Assembly: GCF_004138105.1 (NCBI RefSeq)
Contig: NZ_RXHQ01000001.1
Span: 1 to 64,000, forward strand
Origin: Xylanivirga thermophila
Lineage (GTDB): Bacteria > Bacillota > Clostridia > Caldicoprobacterales > Xylanivirgaceae
Length of the DNA: 64,000 nucleotides
Reading direction: 5' to 3'
Shown: in pieces, positions 29,304-37,563 of the stretch
Numbering within the stretch: the first letter of the stretch is position 1
Layout of the letters: each line of letters starts with the position of its first letter
Position numbers and translations under genes: made by a program
Notes under the pieces: model-generated
What the model saw: only the letters and a program-made list of their open reading frames with translations
The model's database searches: none
Told to the model about the DNA's origin: nothing

Positions 29304-29366
29304 TTTCGAAAAATAAATTGCAATTGTAAAAATAATATATAAATATGTAAATTAGTATAAGCTTTT

Positions 29367-29409
29367 TTATAAAATTATGCTACAATAGGATTACAGCATA
29401 ATTTTATAA
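29367..29409. promoter_or_regulatory. 43-bp inverted repeat at the gdhA promoter
   Basis: Perfect 15-bp arms, TTATAAAATTATGCT (29367-29381) and AGCATAATTTTATAA (29395-29409), flank 13 nt. An extended -10 (TGCTACAAT, 29378-29386) straddles the left arm, so the RNA would start near 29393. The dyad is thus better read as a protein operator over the start site than as an RNA hairpin. The right arm touches the AAGGAGG of gdhA. Confidence 0.6.
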
Positions 29410-29425
29410 GGAGGTAGACAGAAAA

Positions 29426-30682
29426 ATGAGCAAAAAATATAATCCATACGACAACATGCTTGAAGTATTGGATAGTGCTGCTTGCATGTTGGGTTTGGAA
29501 GAGGATGATTACATAGGCTTAAAATATCCTGAACGGGAATTAAAAGTATCTATGCCTGTAAAGATGGATGATGGGTCTATAAAAGTTTTTGAAGGCTATA
29601 GAGTTCAGCACTGTAGTGCATTGGGTCCATATAAGGGTGGTATTAGATATCACCAAAATGTGGACATGGATGAGGTAAAGGCATTGGCTGCATGGATGTC
29701 ATTTAAATGTGCCGTTGCTAATATTCCATATGGTGGTGCTAAAGGCGGTATTACTGTTGATCCAAAGAACTTATCCAAAGATGAATTGGAGAGACTTACC
29801 AGAAAGTTTACAGCTATGATTTTGCCTTTGATAGGTCCAGAAACGGACATACCGGCTCCGGATGTAAATACAAATGCTGAGATAATGGGTTGGATAATGG
29901 ACACATACAGTGCTTTTAAAGGTTATACTGTGCCTGGTGTAGTTACTGGAAAACCTTTGGAGATAGGCGGATCCATAGGAAGACCAGAGGCTACCGGACG
30001 TGGGGTAATGATTATTACGTTAGAACTTCTTAAAAGATTGGGCATAACAGCTAAAGATACCCGTGTAGTTGTTCAAGGGATGGGTAATGTAGGTGGAACT
30101 GCTGCAAGACTTTTATATCAAGCAGGATGCAAGGTAATAGGTGTAAGCGATGTATCAGGTGGGATATATAATCCCGATGGATTGGATATGGATAAAATTT
30201 CGGATTTCACACAAAGTGGACACCTTTTGGAGGATTATGATCAACCAGGATTAAAACATATAGATAATTTTGAGTTGTTAACATGTGATACAGATATTTT
30301 AATACCTGCTGCTTTAGAAAATCAGATAACTGAAGACGTGGCAAAGGAGATAAAGACCAAAATTATAGTAGAAGGAGCTAATGGTCCTACCACGGTTGCA
30401 GCAGATAAAATACTAGATGAAAAAGGTATTTATGTAGTGCCGGATATTTTAGCCAATGCAGGGGGCGTAGTTGTATCTTATTTTGAATGGGTACAAAATC
30501 TCCAGCGCATGGCATGGGATATAGACGTTGTAAATGCAAAATTGGAAACTATAATGAAGAATGCCTTTGAAGATGTTTGGCAAGCAGCCAATGAAAAGAA
30601 TACTACCATGAGGATGGGTGCTTATATGGTGGCAATTGGCAGATTGGTCAAGGCAAAAAAGATTAGAGGTATATTTCCATAA
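29426..30682 (+). CDS. gdhA: Glu/Leu/Phe/Val-type glutamate dehydrogenase
   Basis: A hexameric dehydrogenase linking 2-oxoglutarate plus ammonia to glutamate. At 418 residues it fits the clostridial NAD-type class. The substrate pocket includes Lys94 in MSFKCA, catalytic Lys106 in PYGGAKGGI and PAPDVNTN; the nucleotide fold has GMGNVGGTAA. AAGGAGG (29408-29414) sits 11 nt before the ATG. The gene is monocistronic, with a large dyad upstream and a bidirectional terminator downstream. Confidence 0.94.
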   Translation: MSKKYNPYDNMLEVLDSAACMLGLEEDDYIGLKYPERELKVSMPVKMDDGSIKVFEGYRVQHCSALGPYKGGIRYHQNVDMDEVKALAAWMSFKCAVANIPYGGAKGGITVDPKNLSKDELERLTRKFTAMILPLIGPETDIPAPDVNTNAEIMGWIMDTYSAFKGYTVPGVVTGKPLEIGGSIGRPEATGRGVMIITLELLKRLGITAKDTRVVVQGMGNVGGTAARLLYQAGCKVIGVSDVSGGIYNPDGLDMDKISDFTQSGHLLEDYDQPGLKHIDNFELLTCDTDILIPAALENQITEDVAKEIKTKIIVEGANGPTTVAADKILDEKGIYVVPDILANAGGVVVSYFEWVQNLQRMAWDIDVVNAKLETIMKNAFEDVWQAANEKNTTMRMGAYMVAIGRLVKAKKIRGIFP

Positions 30683-30712
30683 TACTATAAAGGAAAAATA
30701 TATTTGATATTA

Positions 30713-30755
30713 AAATAATAAGGTAAGGATATCCGCATCCTCACCTTATTATTTT
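30713..30755. terminator. Bidirectional terminator between gdhA and the M55 peptidase gene
   Basis: AAATAATAAGGT (30713-30724) pairs with ACCTTATTATTT (30743-30754), extended inward by AGGAT/ATCCT with single-base bulges. Confidence 0.8.
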
Positions 30756-30767
30756 ACATGATTTAGT

Positions 30768-31562
30768 TTAAAATCCCCAGAGTTTATTTTTTATTAGATC
30801 TTCCATATCTTCGGCATAGATCTGCACCTTATTAGGTTGTATTATTTTGCAATAATCCTTATTCATATAGGGAATCAGTTCTTTAGAATCGAAGAAGACC
30901 CATTCTGCTATATAAGGCGGTTCTAACTTGTATGGCTTTATATCTGACATATGATTCATAGCAAAGGCAGCAGAACTCTTTATTTTTTCTCTGGCCATCT
31001 CTGGTGCTAGACAAACGGCACTTGTAGTATTAAGCCCTTTTTTTACTTCACAAGTGTGTATATTTGGAATTATAGTTTCTATTTCATCACAGGCTGCTCT
31101 ATCACCACTAAGCAATATTGTAGGTATATCATATATGCCCGCCCTTAAAGCAGCAACACCTGCCTCACCTATCAAGTGATTATTTATTGTCAAGGATATA
31201 ACTGTTTTACTGTTAAATGTATGATGTAAGTTGGCGAATGGTGTATTTCTCATAGCATGCTGTCCTATTATCATACAGGCATCATATTGTTCTTTATCCA
31301 TATAGAATAACATATCCACAGGTCTCCCCATAACTAAACAAGCGGATTTGTGTAAAAGTTCAAACTCAATACCACCTGGCCCATGACCATCAAATACTAC
31401 TATTTCATGGTCTCCAGTACTCAATATACCTTCTATGGCAGCGTTGACTTCTAATGTGGCCAAACGTTTAGAACGGGTAAAATTAGGACTGCTTGGTGCG
31501 CATTCATCAAAACTTACAATGCCGCTTACGCCTTCCATATCGGTAAGAATATAGATTTTCAA
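30768..31562 (-). CDS. M55 family D-aminopeptidase (DppA-like)
   Basis: A zinc peptidase of 264 residues related to B. subtilis DppA, which releases D-amino acids from D-Ala-containing peptides. Metal-ligand positions are visible: Asp8 and Glu10 (TDMEGVSG), His60 (FDGHGPGG), His102 (GQHAM) and Glu133 (LIGEAGV). A His pair at 113-114 matches the nucleophile region. The start is TTG with a GGGGGAG site upstream. DppA is usually followed by dipeptide transporter genes; here it stands alone, so a role in recycling cell-wall peptides is only an inference. Confidence 0.88.
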   Translation of the reverse strand: MKIYILTDMEGVSGIVSFDECAPSSPNFTRSKRLATLEVNAAIEGILSTGDHEIVVFDGHGPGGIEFELLHKSACLVMGRPVDMLFYMDKEQYDACMIIGQHAMRNTPFANLHHTFNSKTVISLTINNHLIGEAGVAALRAGIYDIPTILLSGDRAACDEIETIIPNIHTCEVKKGLNTTSAVCLAPEMAREKIKSSAAFAMNHMSDIKPYKLEPPYIAEWVFFDSKELIPYMNKDYCKIIQPNKVQIYAEDMEDLIKNKLWGF

Positions 31563-31620
31563 AGTAAACTCCCCCTAGCTACTATTAATAGTTATATATA
31601 TATTAGCATTTATATATATA

Positions 31621-31664
31621 AGATTATATAATTATCATATAAAGATTATATAATTATCATATAA
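31621..31664. repeat. Two-copy 22-bp tandem repeat
   Basis: Two perfect adjacent copies (31621-31642 and 31643-31664) of an AT-only-but-two-bases unit starting AGATTATATAATTATC. They lie upstream of the M55 gene on its promoter side and could hold its promoter or a regulator site. Confidence 0.75.
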
Positions 31665-31703
31665 ACATCCTATTTGAAAAGGAGTGCATTAAAATAAAAT
31701 GTC

Positions 31704-31756
31704 GTCGATTACCAATGCTGTAAAAACTACAGGGGATCGACAACCTTTTTATTTTT
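31704..31756 (+). terminator. Terminator-like stem-loop upstream of the CRISPR array
   Basis: GTCGAT (31704-31709) pairs with ATCGAC (31736-31741), with an inner CTGTA/TACAG stem, then a T-rich tract to 31756. No recognised gene precedes it, so it may end a small untranslated RNA or screen the CRISPR leader from upstream transcription. Confidence 0.5.
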
Positions 31757-31823
31757 TGGATGAATGTAGTTATACCAACGAATAACAAAACTTTTGTAAT
31801 AAAATGTAGCAAGAAAGGAGTTG

Positions 31824-31852
31824 TTGACAATCTATGACAAATGTAGTAATAT
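31824..31852 (+). promoter_or_regulatory. Probable CRISPR leader promoter
   Basis: TTGACA (31824-31829), a 17-nt spacer and TAATAT (31847-31852). It would start transcription just before the first repeat at 31868. Confidence 0.5.
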
Positions 31853-31867
31853 CAATGCATAGAACGA

Positions 31868-32031
31868 GTTACTAGTCTACCTATAAGGAATTGAAACCTA
31901 AAAGTAATGCAGAATGGCAAAAATATATTAAAAAGTTATTAGTCTACCTATAAGGAATTGAAACATCGTTCTTCTAATTTTTTGTCATAAGGAACGTGCT
32001 GGTTATTAGTCTACCTATAAGGGATTGAAAC
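31868..32031 (+). CRISPR. Short CRISPR array: three 30-nt repeats, two 37-nt spacers
   Basis: Repeats lie at 31868-31897, 31935-31964 and 32002-32031; spacers at 31898-31934 and 31965-32001. The repeat begins GTTATTAGTCTACC and ends AATTGAAAC, the form of type I-B and type III repeats of Clostridia. Repeat 1 has C for T at position 4; repeat 3 has G for A near the 3' end. The leader with promoter is on the left. No cas gene is in the window, so crRNA use would need Cas proteins encoded elsewhere. Confidence 0.9.
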
Positions 32032-32136
32032 TCTTTGCCTTATATCCTGCAAAATCTATAAAAAATAAAGGATAATATATTAGTATGTAGAATATTTAAA
32101 GTAAGTATTAAAAGGATATATTGCAAGGAGAATAGT

Positions 32137-32709
32137 ATGGATATAGAATCAAATAATAATAATATGGATGAGGCTATAGGAAAAAGATCTGAAAAGAAAA
32201 GGAAGGGCAGAAAATCAAAACTTTTATCCATAATATTAGAATTATTATTGGTATTAAGTTTATTTTTGTCTGTTGGTCTATATGGAAGGGTAAACAAACT
32301 AGAGAATCGAATTTTAGAGCTTGAAAATAATCAAAAAATAGTAAAGAATATTTTGAAGTTGCAATCTACTGAAATTACTAAATTAAATTTAAGCAAATCA
32401 ATAGATGAAGGTGTAGTTACCGATAAATTTTTTGTTCATAAATCATTATTTTTTGACGATGAAGCTGTAATAGATATTGATTTGCAGCCGTCGATAGTTA
32501 CCACCTATGTGGGAGAAGGTAAATTTAATATAGATGATAATGAGCTTAAAAAATACATCATGGAACTACTAGTAAAAGTAGGAGCCACATATGATGAAGG
32601 AAAATTGGATGAGATGAAAGCATTTAAAGACTTAAAAGTTCATATAACCATAAAAAATTATGATGTTGCAATGTTAGAAAACGGTACATTAAGCCTTGTT
32701 AAGTCATAA
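32137..32709 (+). CDS. Hypothetical membrane-anchored protein with short coiled coil
   Basis: A 190-residue protein I do not recognise. An acidic/Asn-rich then strongly basic N-terminus (about 1-28, KRSEKKRKGRKSK) precedes one membrane helix (about 29-50) and a predicted coiled coil (RVNKLENRILELENN, about 50-75). The remainder is a soluble extracytoplasmic domain rich in Asp, Lys and Ile. AAGGAG supports the ATG. It starts 105 nt after the CRISPR array, most likely a chance neighbour. A perfect terminator begins in its stop codon. Confidence 0.6.
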   Translation: MDIESNNNNMDEAIGKRSEKKRKGRKSKLLSIILELLLVLSLFLSVGLYGRVNKLENRILELENNQKIVKNILKLQSTEITKLNLSKSIDEGVVTDKFFVHKSLFFDDEAVIDIDLQPSIVTTYVGEGKFNIDDNELKKYIMELLVKVGATYDEGKLDEMKAFKDLKVHITIKNYDVAMLENGTLSLVKS

Positions 32710-32744
32710 AAAATGGATAGACTATTTAGGTCTATCCATTTTTT
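32708..32744. terminator. Bidirectional terminator between the hypothetical gene and PEPCK
   Basis: A perfect 15-bp stem: AAAAAATGGATAGAC (32708-32722) with GTCTATCCATTTTTT (32730-32744), with A and T tracts on both outer ends. Confidence 0.92.
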
Positions 32745-32752
32745 ATGATATA

Positions 32753-34507
32753 TTAAAATCCGAACCTATCCTTTAAATTCTCTAATTGACCCTTAATTTC
32801 TTTTGGAAGCCTATCAAATTTTTCAAAAAATTCTTCCTGACTTTTTATTTCATCCTTCCATGCATCTTCATCTAATTCTAACAATTGAGATAATCTATCT
32901 ATAGATACCTTATCCTCAATGCCTTCAAGCTCAATATCTTCTACTTTTGGCAGATAGCCTATTGGCGATTCGAGTGCATCAACTTCACCGTTACATCTGG
33001 CTAGTATCCATTTAAGTACACGGAAATTTTCGCCGAATCCAGGCCATAGGAAATTATCGTTGTCATCTGTACGGAACCAGTTTACGTTGAATATAAGAGG
33101 GGGATGGGTAAGCTTTTTACCCATTTCTAACCAATGCCCAAAGTAGTCTCCCATATTATATCCACAGAATGGCAGCATTGCCATTGGATCACGTCTTACT
33201 ACACCTAGTTTTCCTGTAGCCGCAGCTGTTGTTTCAGAGCCCATAGTAGCACCGACAAATACACCATGTTCCCAATCAAAGGATTGGTAAACTAAAGGAG
33301 CTACTCTTGCACGCCTCCCGCCAAATAGTATTGCTGATATAGGTACCCCTTCAGGATTTTCCCATTCAGGGGAAATGGATGGACACTGGTTTGCAGGTGC
33401 AGTAAATCTAGAGTTTGGATGAGCACCTTTTTCTCCACTTTCGGGGGTCCATGGATTCCCTTTCCAATCTATGCCTTCTTGAGGTGGATCAACTCCAATA
33501 CCTTCCCACCATACTGTATTATCAGGGGTTTGGACAACATTGGTGAATATAGTGTTTTTTCTAGTAGTAAGCATTGCATTGGGATTACTTTTCATACTTG
33601 TGCCAGGTGCAACTCCAAAAAAACCTGCTTCTGGATTTACTGCCCAAAGCCTTCCGTCTTCACCTATTCTCATCCATGCAATATCATCTCCCACTGTCCA
33701 TACCTTATAGCCTTTTGCATACGCTGGTGGAATAAGCATTGCTAAGTTAGTTTTACCACATGCACTGGGGAAAGCACCTGCTATATATGATACATTACCA
33801 TTAGGATCTTCAACCCCAAGTATCAACATATGCTCTGCCATCCAACCTTCTTGTTTCCCCATATAACTTGCTATACGAAGGGCAAAGCATTTTTTACCTA
33901 GAAGGACATTGCCACCATATCCAGAATTTACGCTCCATATGGTATTATCTTCGGGAAAATGGCAGATGTATCTGTTTTCTTCATCAAGCTGTGCCTTACT
34001 ATGCAGACCTTTTACAAAATCATTTGAATTTCCTAGTGTATCCATAGCTACTTTGCCCATACGGGTCATTATTCTCATATTGAGTACAACATAGATGCTA
34101 TCAGTGAGTTCTATACCTACTTTGCTGAAGGGCGATCCAACTGGTCCCATGAGATAGGGAATTACATACATGGTACGTCCTTTCATTGATCCATCAAAAA
34201 GTTTTCCAAGTTTTCCGTAAGCTTCTTTTGGATCCATCCAATTATTTGTAGGACCTGCATCCTCTTTATCCTTTGTACATATAAAGGTTCTGTGCTCAAC
34301 ACGGGCAACATCATTTACTGCTGTTCTATGGAGGAGACATCCAGGAAGTTCCTTTTGATTGAGTTCTGTAAGCTCGCCAGTGCTTACAGCTTCCTCTTCG
34401 AGCCGTTTTTTTTCTTCTTCTGATCCATCAATCCATACAATATCATCAGGTTTAGTTAGTTTAGCCATTTCTTCAACCCATTCTTGTACTGCTTTGTTTG
34501 TGTACAT
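32753..34507 (-). CDS. pckG: Phosphoenolpyruvate carboxykinase (GTP)
   Basis: This enzyme interconverts oxaloacetate plus GTP with PEP, CO2 and GDP. It belongs to the GTP-dependent family, shown by the nucleotide/PEP signature [13 protein letters not shown], the GDDIAWMR motif and the FGGRR substrate segment. From this ATG it has 584 residues. The ATG is preferred over the in-frame GTG at 34516 because a GGTGA site lies 5 nt upstream of it. Many Firmicutes carry the unrelated ATP-type enzyme, so the GTP type is a useful lineage marker. In fermenting anaerobes it may run toward oxaloacetate. Confidence 0.94.
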   Translation of the reverse strand: MYTNKAVQEWVEEMAKLTKPDDIVWIDGSEEEKKRLEEEAVSTGELTELNQKELPGCLLHRTAVNDVARVEHRTFICTKDKEDAGPTNNWMDPKEAYGKLGKLFDGSMKGRTMYVIPYLMGPVGSPFSKVGIELTDSIYVVLNMRIMTRMGKVAMDTLGNSNDFVKGLHSKAQLDEENRYICHFPEDNTIWSVNSGYGGNVLLGKKCFALRIASYMGKQEGWMAEHMLILGVEDPNGNVSYIAGAFPSACGKTNLAMLIPPAYAKGYKVWTVGDDIAWMRIGEDGRLWAVNPEAGFFGVAPGTSMKSNPNAMLTTRKNTIFTNVVQTPDNTVWWEGIGVDPPQEGIDWKGNPWTPESGEKGAHPNSRFTAPANQCPSISPEWENPEGVPISAILFGGRRARVAPLVYQSFDWEHGVFVGATMGSETTAAATGKLGVVRRDPMAMLPFCGYNMGDYFGHWLEMGKKLTHPPLIFNVNWFRTDDNDNFLWPGFGENFRVLKWILARCNGEVDALESPIGYLPKVEDIELEGIEDKVSIDRLSQLLELDEDAWKDEIKSQEEFFEKFDRLPKEIKGQLENLKDRFGF

Positions 34508-34516
34508 AAGATTCAC

Positions 34517-35035
34517 CGCTTTCTATATATTTTGTAATTTATTATTATGGAAACGGCATACCATTTATATTATGCACATTTCCTTATTAACAAATCTAAT
34601 ATATATATAATCCATTTCAGAAGTTTGCAACATAAAAAAGATAATTTAAAAAATTATACCATTAAATGCAGGATGAAGGAAGATATTATACAAAAACTAA
34701 TATAATATTAAAAAAATTAGCTAAAATTAATACAAAAATGCAATTTAACAATGCAATACATGCAAATGCTGTGTAAAAATTGTATTTTTATAATTACCCT
34801 CATTTTTCTGTAGCAATAAGTTTTATATTGCCAAAGGGGAAGGTATTATCTTCTACAAAAATATTTTGTACATGGCATTATGGTAGGTGCCTTAAAAGGA
34901 TAAAATAACAATATAAATCAAAAAAAATAACAACCCCCCATGAAAAGAAATTTGATATAATACAATAAATAAAATGGTAATAAAACACTATAAAAATATT
35001 TATAGTATTTATTTGGATAGAGGGGATAAAACATT
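34517..35035. other. AT-rich intergenic region of 519 bp
   Basis: Between divergent pckG and the gene at 35036. It holds a probable pckG promoter and a short inverted repeat TACAAAA-N3-TTTTGTA (34854-34870). A TATAAT at 34956-34961 could serve the rightward gene but has no convincing -35. No credible small gene or structured RNA was found. Confidence 0.5.
34564..34593 (-). promoter_or_regulatory. Probable pckG promoter
   Basis: On the minus strand TTGTTA (34593-34588), an 18-nt spacer and TATAAA (34569-34564). Confidence 0.4.
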
Positions 35036-36922
35036 ATGGATAAATCTTTATTAGTTGTAACAGAAGGTAGAAGTGATCTTTTGGACATACTACGGAATCT
35101 AGATATAGTACTCGATGTTGTAAAGCCAAATGAAATATCTAATATTGACTTGGGAAAATATTATTCTATTGCATTGTTAGGAGGAGTTTCGGATAAGCCA
35201 CTTATGCTTCATCCCAAAGATAGGATATTGGTAGATGATTTTATCGATAAAGGGGGAAGGGTATTTTCAGAGTATGTATCCAGCATACATGAGCTTTATT
35301 TTTCACCACCCCAATCTACTAAACAGGAACGCTTGGTATTTTGTCTGGATTCATCTGTTATGGGAAAAGTGAAAAAGGGTGACATAATGGATGATCAGTA
35401 TAATATGAGGATAGTGGCGTATAGAGAACATAAAAATGCGAGATCAGTTTTGCAGTATGCTAAATACATAAAGGCCCATCATAATACGAAAATCGATGAT
35501 GATTTTATAAGCAATTCAAAGGATAGAGCACTATGGTTTGACAGAGAAAACCTTCTTATATGCTGTTTTAGAATATCTAATTTTATAAGGGCAAGATTTA
35601 CGCCAAGGGATAAATGGATTGATATTATTTGTTACATAGTAGGATGGTTATGTGATGAGATCGTGTCTCCTAATGATATACCCAAATACTATAGTTTGAA
35701 TGGGAAAGATGGAAAATTGGGGAAATGTATAGATGACGGGATAAAATGGTTTTATAATGCAGGTATATTATTAGATGAAGGTAGAATGGGGGTACTAGAA
35801 GGCATTGGATCTGAAATATATCCTGATGGTACCCAAACGATGCTTTCTAATATAAGGGCAGACTGTATAGGTGAGACTTCCATGGCATTTATGTTATATT
35901 CATTATTAAAGGATGATTATAAATATATGGAGATATCAAATCATCTTACAAAGGCTTGTTTTGACTTTTTTCAGATAAAGGACGGTCAATACAAAGGAAT
36001 GATTAGGTGGTCAAATGAAGGTTGGAGTGTATGCTATCAGGATGACGTTGCCAGGGCAATAATGCCATACCTATTTAAATGTTTATATCTAGGAGATAAG
36101 ACATATATAAATAATTGCATAGAAGCCCTTGATTTTCTTGTAAATACTACTGGTATTGATGGATTAAGGATACAAAGGACAGATAACATAAATTTAACAG
36201 TGGCAGATATGGAAAAGCTAGAGGATGTTCCTGGTAATTTCCCCTCTGCCCATTATAACGGATATTATCTTGCTTCGTTGTTGCTTACATATAGATTAAC
36301 CGGGATTCAAAGATTTAGGGATGTAGGCATAAGAGGGATGGAAAGCATTATAAAGGTATATCCTAATACAGTAAGGGAGCATAGTCAAACTCAGGAATTA
36401 TGTAGATTAGTTTTGCCGTCGGCATTTTTGTATTGGATTACAGGGGAAGATGCCCATAGGGAATTTTTATATAGGGTTGTTAATGATCTAGAACAATACA
36501 GACATAGTTCCGGTAGCTATCTAGAATGGGATGAAGGTTATAAGGCTACATTAAGTAAAAACGAGGGAGGCGAATGTTCGCTCCTTATAGAAAATGGTGA
36601 TCCTGTTGTGGATATGCTTTATTCTATAAACTGGCTGCCCATGGCATTTATGCAGGCTTATTTTATAACAGGCGATAGTTATTTCAAGGATCTTTGGAAG
36701 AATATTTCAAAATTTATGATGGATGCTCAAATAAGCAGTAGTGATAATAAGCTAAATGGAGGTTGGGCAAGGGGATTGGATGTAGAGCTTATGGAGGTTT
36801 TTGCAAGTCCTTATGATGTAGGCTGGGGTCCATGGTCTATAGAATCCGGTTGGACTGTAGCTGAGATAGTTTCCGGTCTTATTGCAGGATGTCTTGAGGA
36901 GAAGCTTGCAAAATTTTATTAG
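35036..36922 (+). CDS. Six-hairpin glycosidase-like protein of unknown function
   Basis: A 628-residue cytoplasmic-looking protein (no signal peptide). Residues 1 to about 90 resemble a Rossmann/glutamine-amidotransferase-like domain (ALLGGVSDKP, DDFIDKGGRVFSEY). From about 225 on it looks like an alpha/alpha toroid as in AGE epimerases and several glycosidases: repeated helix pairs with Trp- and Asp-rich loops (GMIRWSNEGWSVCYQDDVARA, SAHYNGYYLASLLLTYRLTG, SGSYLEWDEGY, WGPWSIESGWT). I cannot assign a family or substrate. It is monocistronic, closed by an 18-bp perfect terminator stem. Confidence 0.6.
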   Translation: MDKSLLVVTEGRSDLLDILRNLDIVLDVVKPNEISNIDLGKYYSIALLGGVSDKPLMLHPKDRILVDDFIDKGGRVFSEYVSSIHELYFSPPQSTKQERLVFCLDSSVMGKVKKGDIMDDQYNMRIVAYREHKNARSVLQYAKYIKAHHNTKIDDDFISNSKDRALWFDRENLLICCFRISNFIRARFTPRDKWIDIICYIVGWLCDEIVSPNDIPKYYSLNGKDGKLGKCIDDGIKWFYNAGILLDEGRMGVLEGIGSEIYPDGTQTMLSNIRADCIGETSMAFMLYSLLKDDYKYMEISNHLTKACFDFFQIKDGQYKGMIRWSNEGWSVCYQDDVARAIMPYLFKCLYLGDKTYINNCIEALDFLVNTTGIDGLRIQRTDNINLTVADMEKLEDVPGNFPSAHYNGYYLASLLLTYRLTGIQRFRDVGIRGMESIIKVYPNTVREHSQTQELCRLVLPSAFLYWITGEDAHREFLYRVVNDLEQYRHSSGSYLEWDEGYKATLSKNEGGECSLLIENGDPVVDMLYSINWLPMAFMQAYFITGDSYFKDLWKNISKFMMDAQISSSDNKLNGGWARGLDVELMEVFASPYDVGWGPWSIESGWTVAEIVSGLIAGCLEEKLAKFY

Positions 36923-36927
36923 AAGAG

Positions 36928-36975
36928 AGACCTATCTTTATACCATTGCATCTATGGTATAAAGATAGGTCTTTA
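36928..36975 (+). terminator. Terminator with an 18-bp perfect stem
   Basis: AGACCTATCTTTATACCA (36928-36945) pairs perfectly with 36955-36972 across a 9-nt loop, then TTAT. Confidence 0.8.
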
Positions 36976-37060
36976 TGTATATGGCTCAAAAGGTGTATAA
37001 TAATATAATAGAAGATAGAAAATAAAAAAGTACGGGAGTTTGTATGAAAGGGGCGACATA

Positions 37061-37483
37061 ATGAAGATAGAGTTAACCAAAGAACAGTACAAAAGATTAG
37101 TAGAATTGGCATTTGCAGGCTCATGGATGATTAATTCATGGAGAGTAGGGGACGACCAACTTTTAGAATATGATGAAATAGTTAGGCATTTGTATTCATT
37201 TTATAAGGATTTTGAGGCTGATGATTTGATTCTGTATGATGAAAAAGATGATTTATATTTGCCTACTACAAAATTAGAAGATAAGATATTTGGCTTTGTA
37301 GATGATTATGACGATTATTCTTTTTGGGAGGAGCTATTAAGTAGAATAGCTCAAAGAGATGCAGAAAATAATCATGAAACCGTAACATGGGATAATAAAA
37401 TGCAGTATGAAGAAAAATATCAAAAGGAATTTGAAACGCATGGTATTGAAAGGTTATATGTCGATTGGGGTAATAAAAAGTAA
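37061..37483 (+). CDS. Hypothetical acidic protein
   Basis: A 140-residue soluble protein rich in Asp and Glu, with a Tyr/Asp cluster (FVDDYDDYSFWEELL) and no signal or membrane segment. I do not recognise the family, although proteins of this type are scattered among Firmicutes. The ATG is taken at 37061 with AAGGGG about 8 nt upstream; an in-frame TTG at 37040 lies before that site. It stands between a terminator and the fba promoter. Confidence 0.6.
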   Translation: MKIELTKEQYKRLVELAFAGSWMINSWRVGDDQLLEYDEIVRHLYSFYKDFEADDLILYDEKDDLYLPTTKLEDKIFGFVDDYDDYSFWEELLSRIAQRDAENNHETVTWDNKMQYEEKYQKEFETHGIERLYVDWGNKK

Positions 37484-37500
37484 TATATTGCGAAATGATA

Positions 37501-37529
37501 TTGACTTAATACGCTATATTGCCTAAACT
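37501..37529 (+). promoter_or_regulatory. fba promoter
   Basis: TTGACT (37501-37506), a 17-nt spacer and TAAACT (37524-37529), in the 80-nt gap before fba. Confidence 0.5.
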
Positions 37530-37563
37530 AAGATATATAAGTTTAAGGAAGGAGTAATTTAAG

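Noticed and set aside
31699-31785. 28-codon reading frame upstream of the CRISPR array
   Set aside because: The nearest AAGGAG is about 14 nt away and the frame runs through the stem-loop and its T tract; chance frame more likely.
33419-33745. Plus-strand reading frame of 108 codons inside pckG
   Set aside because: It is the complement of strongly conserved PEPCK sequence and has no ribosome binding site.
34854-34870. TACAAAA/TTTTGTA inverted repeat as an operator
   Set aside because: Short and purely AT-rich except for two bases, in AT-rich DNA and far from either gene start; chance is likely.
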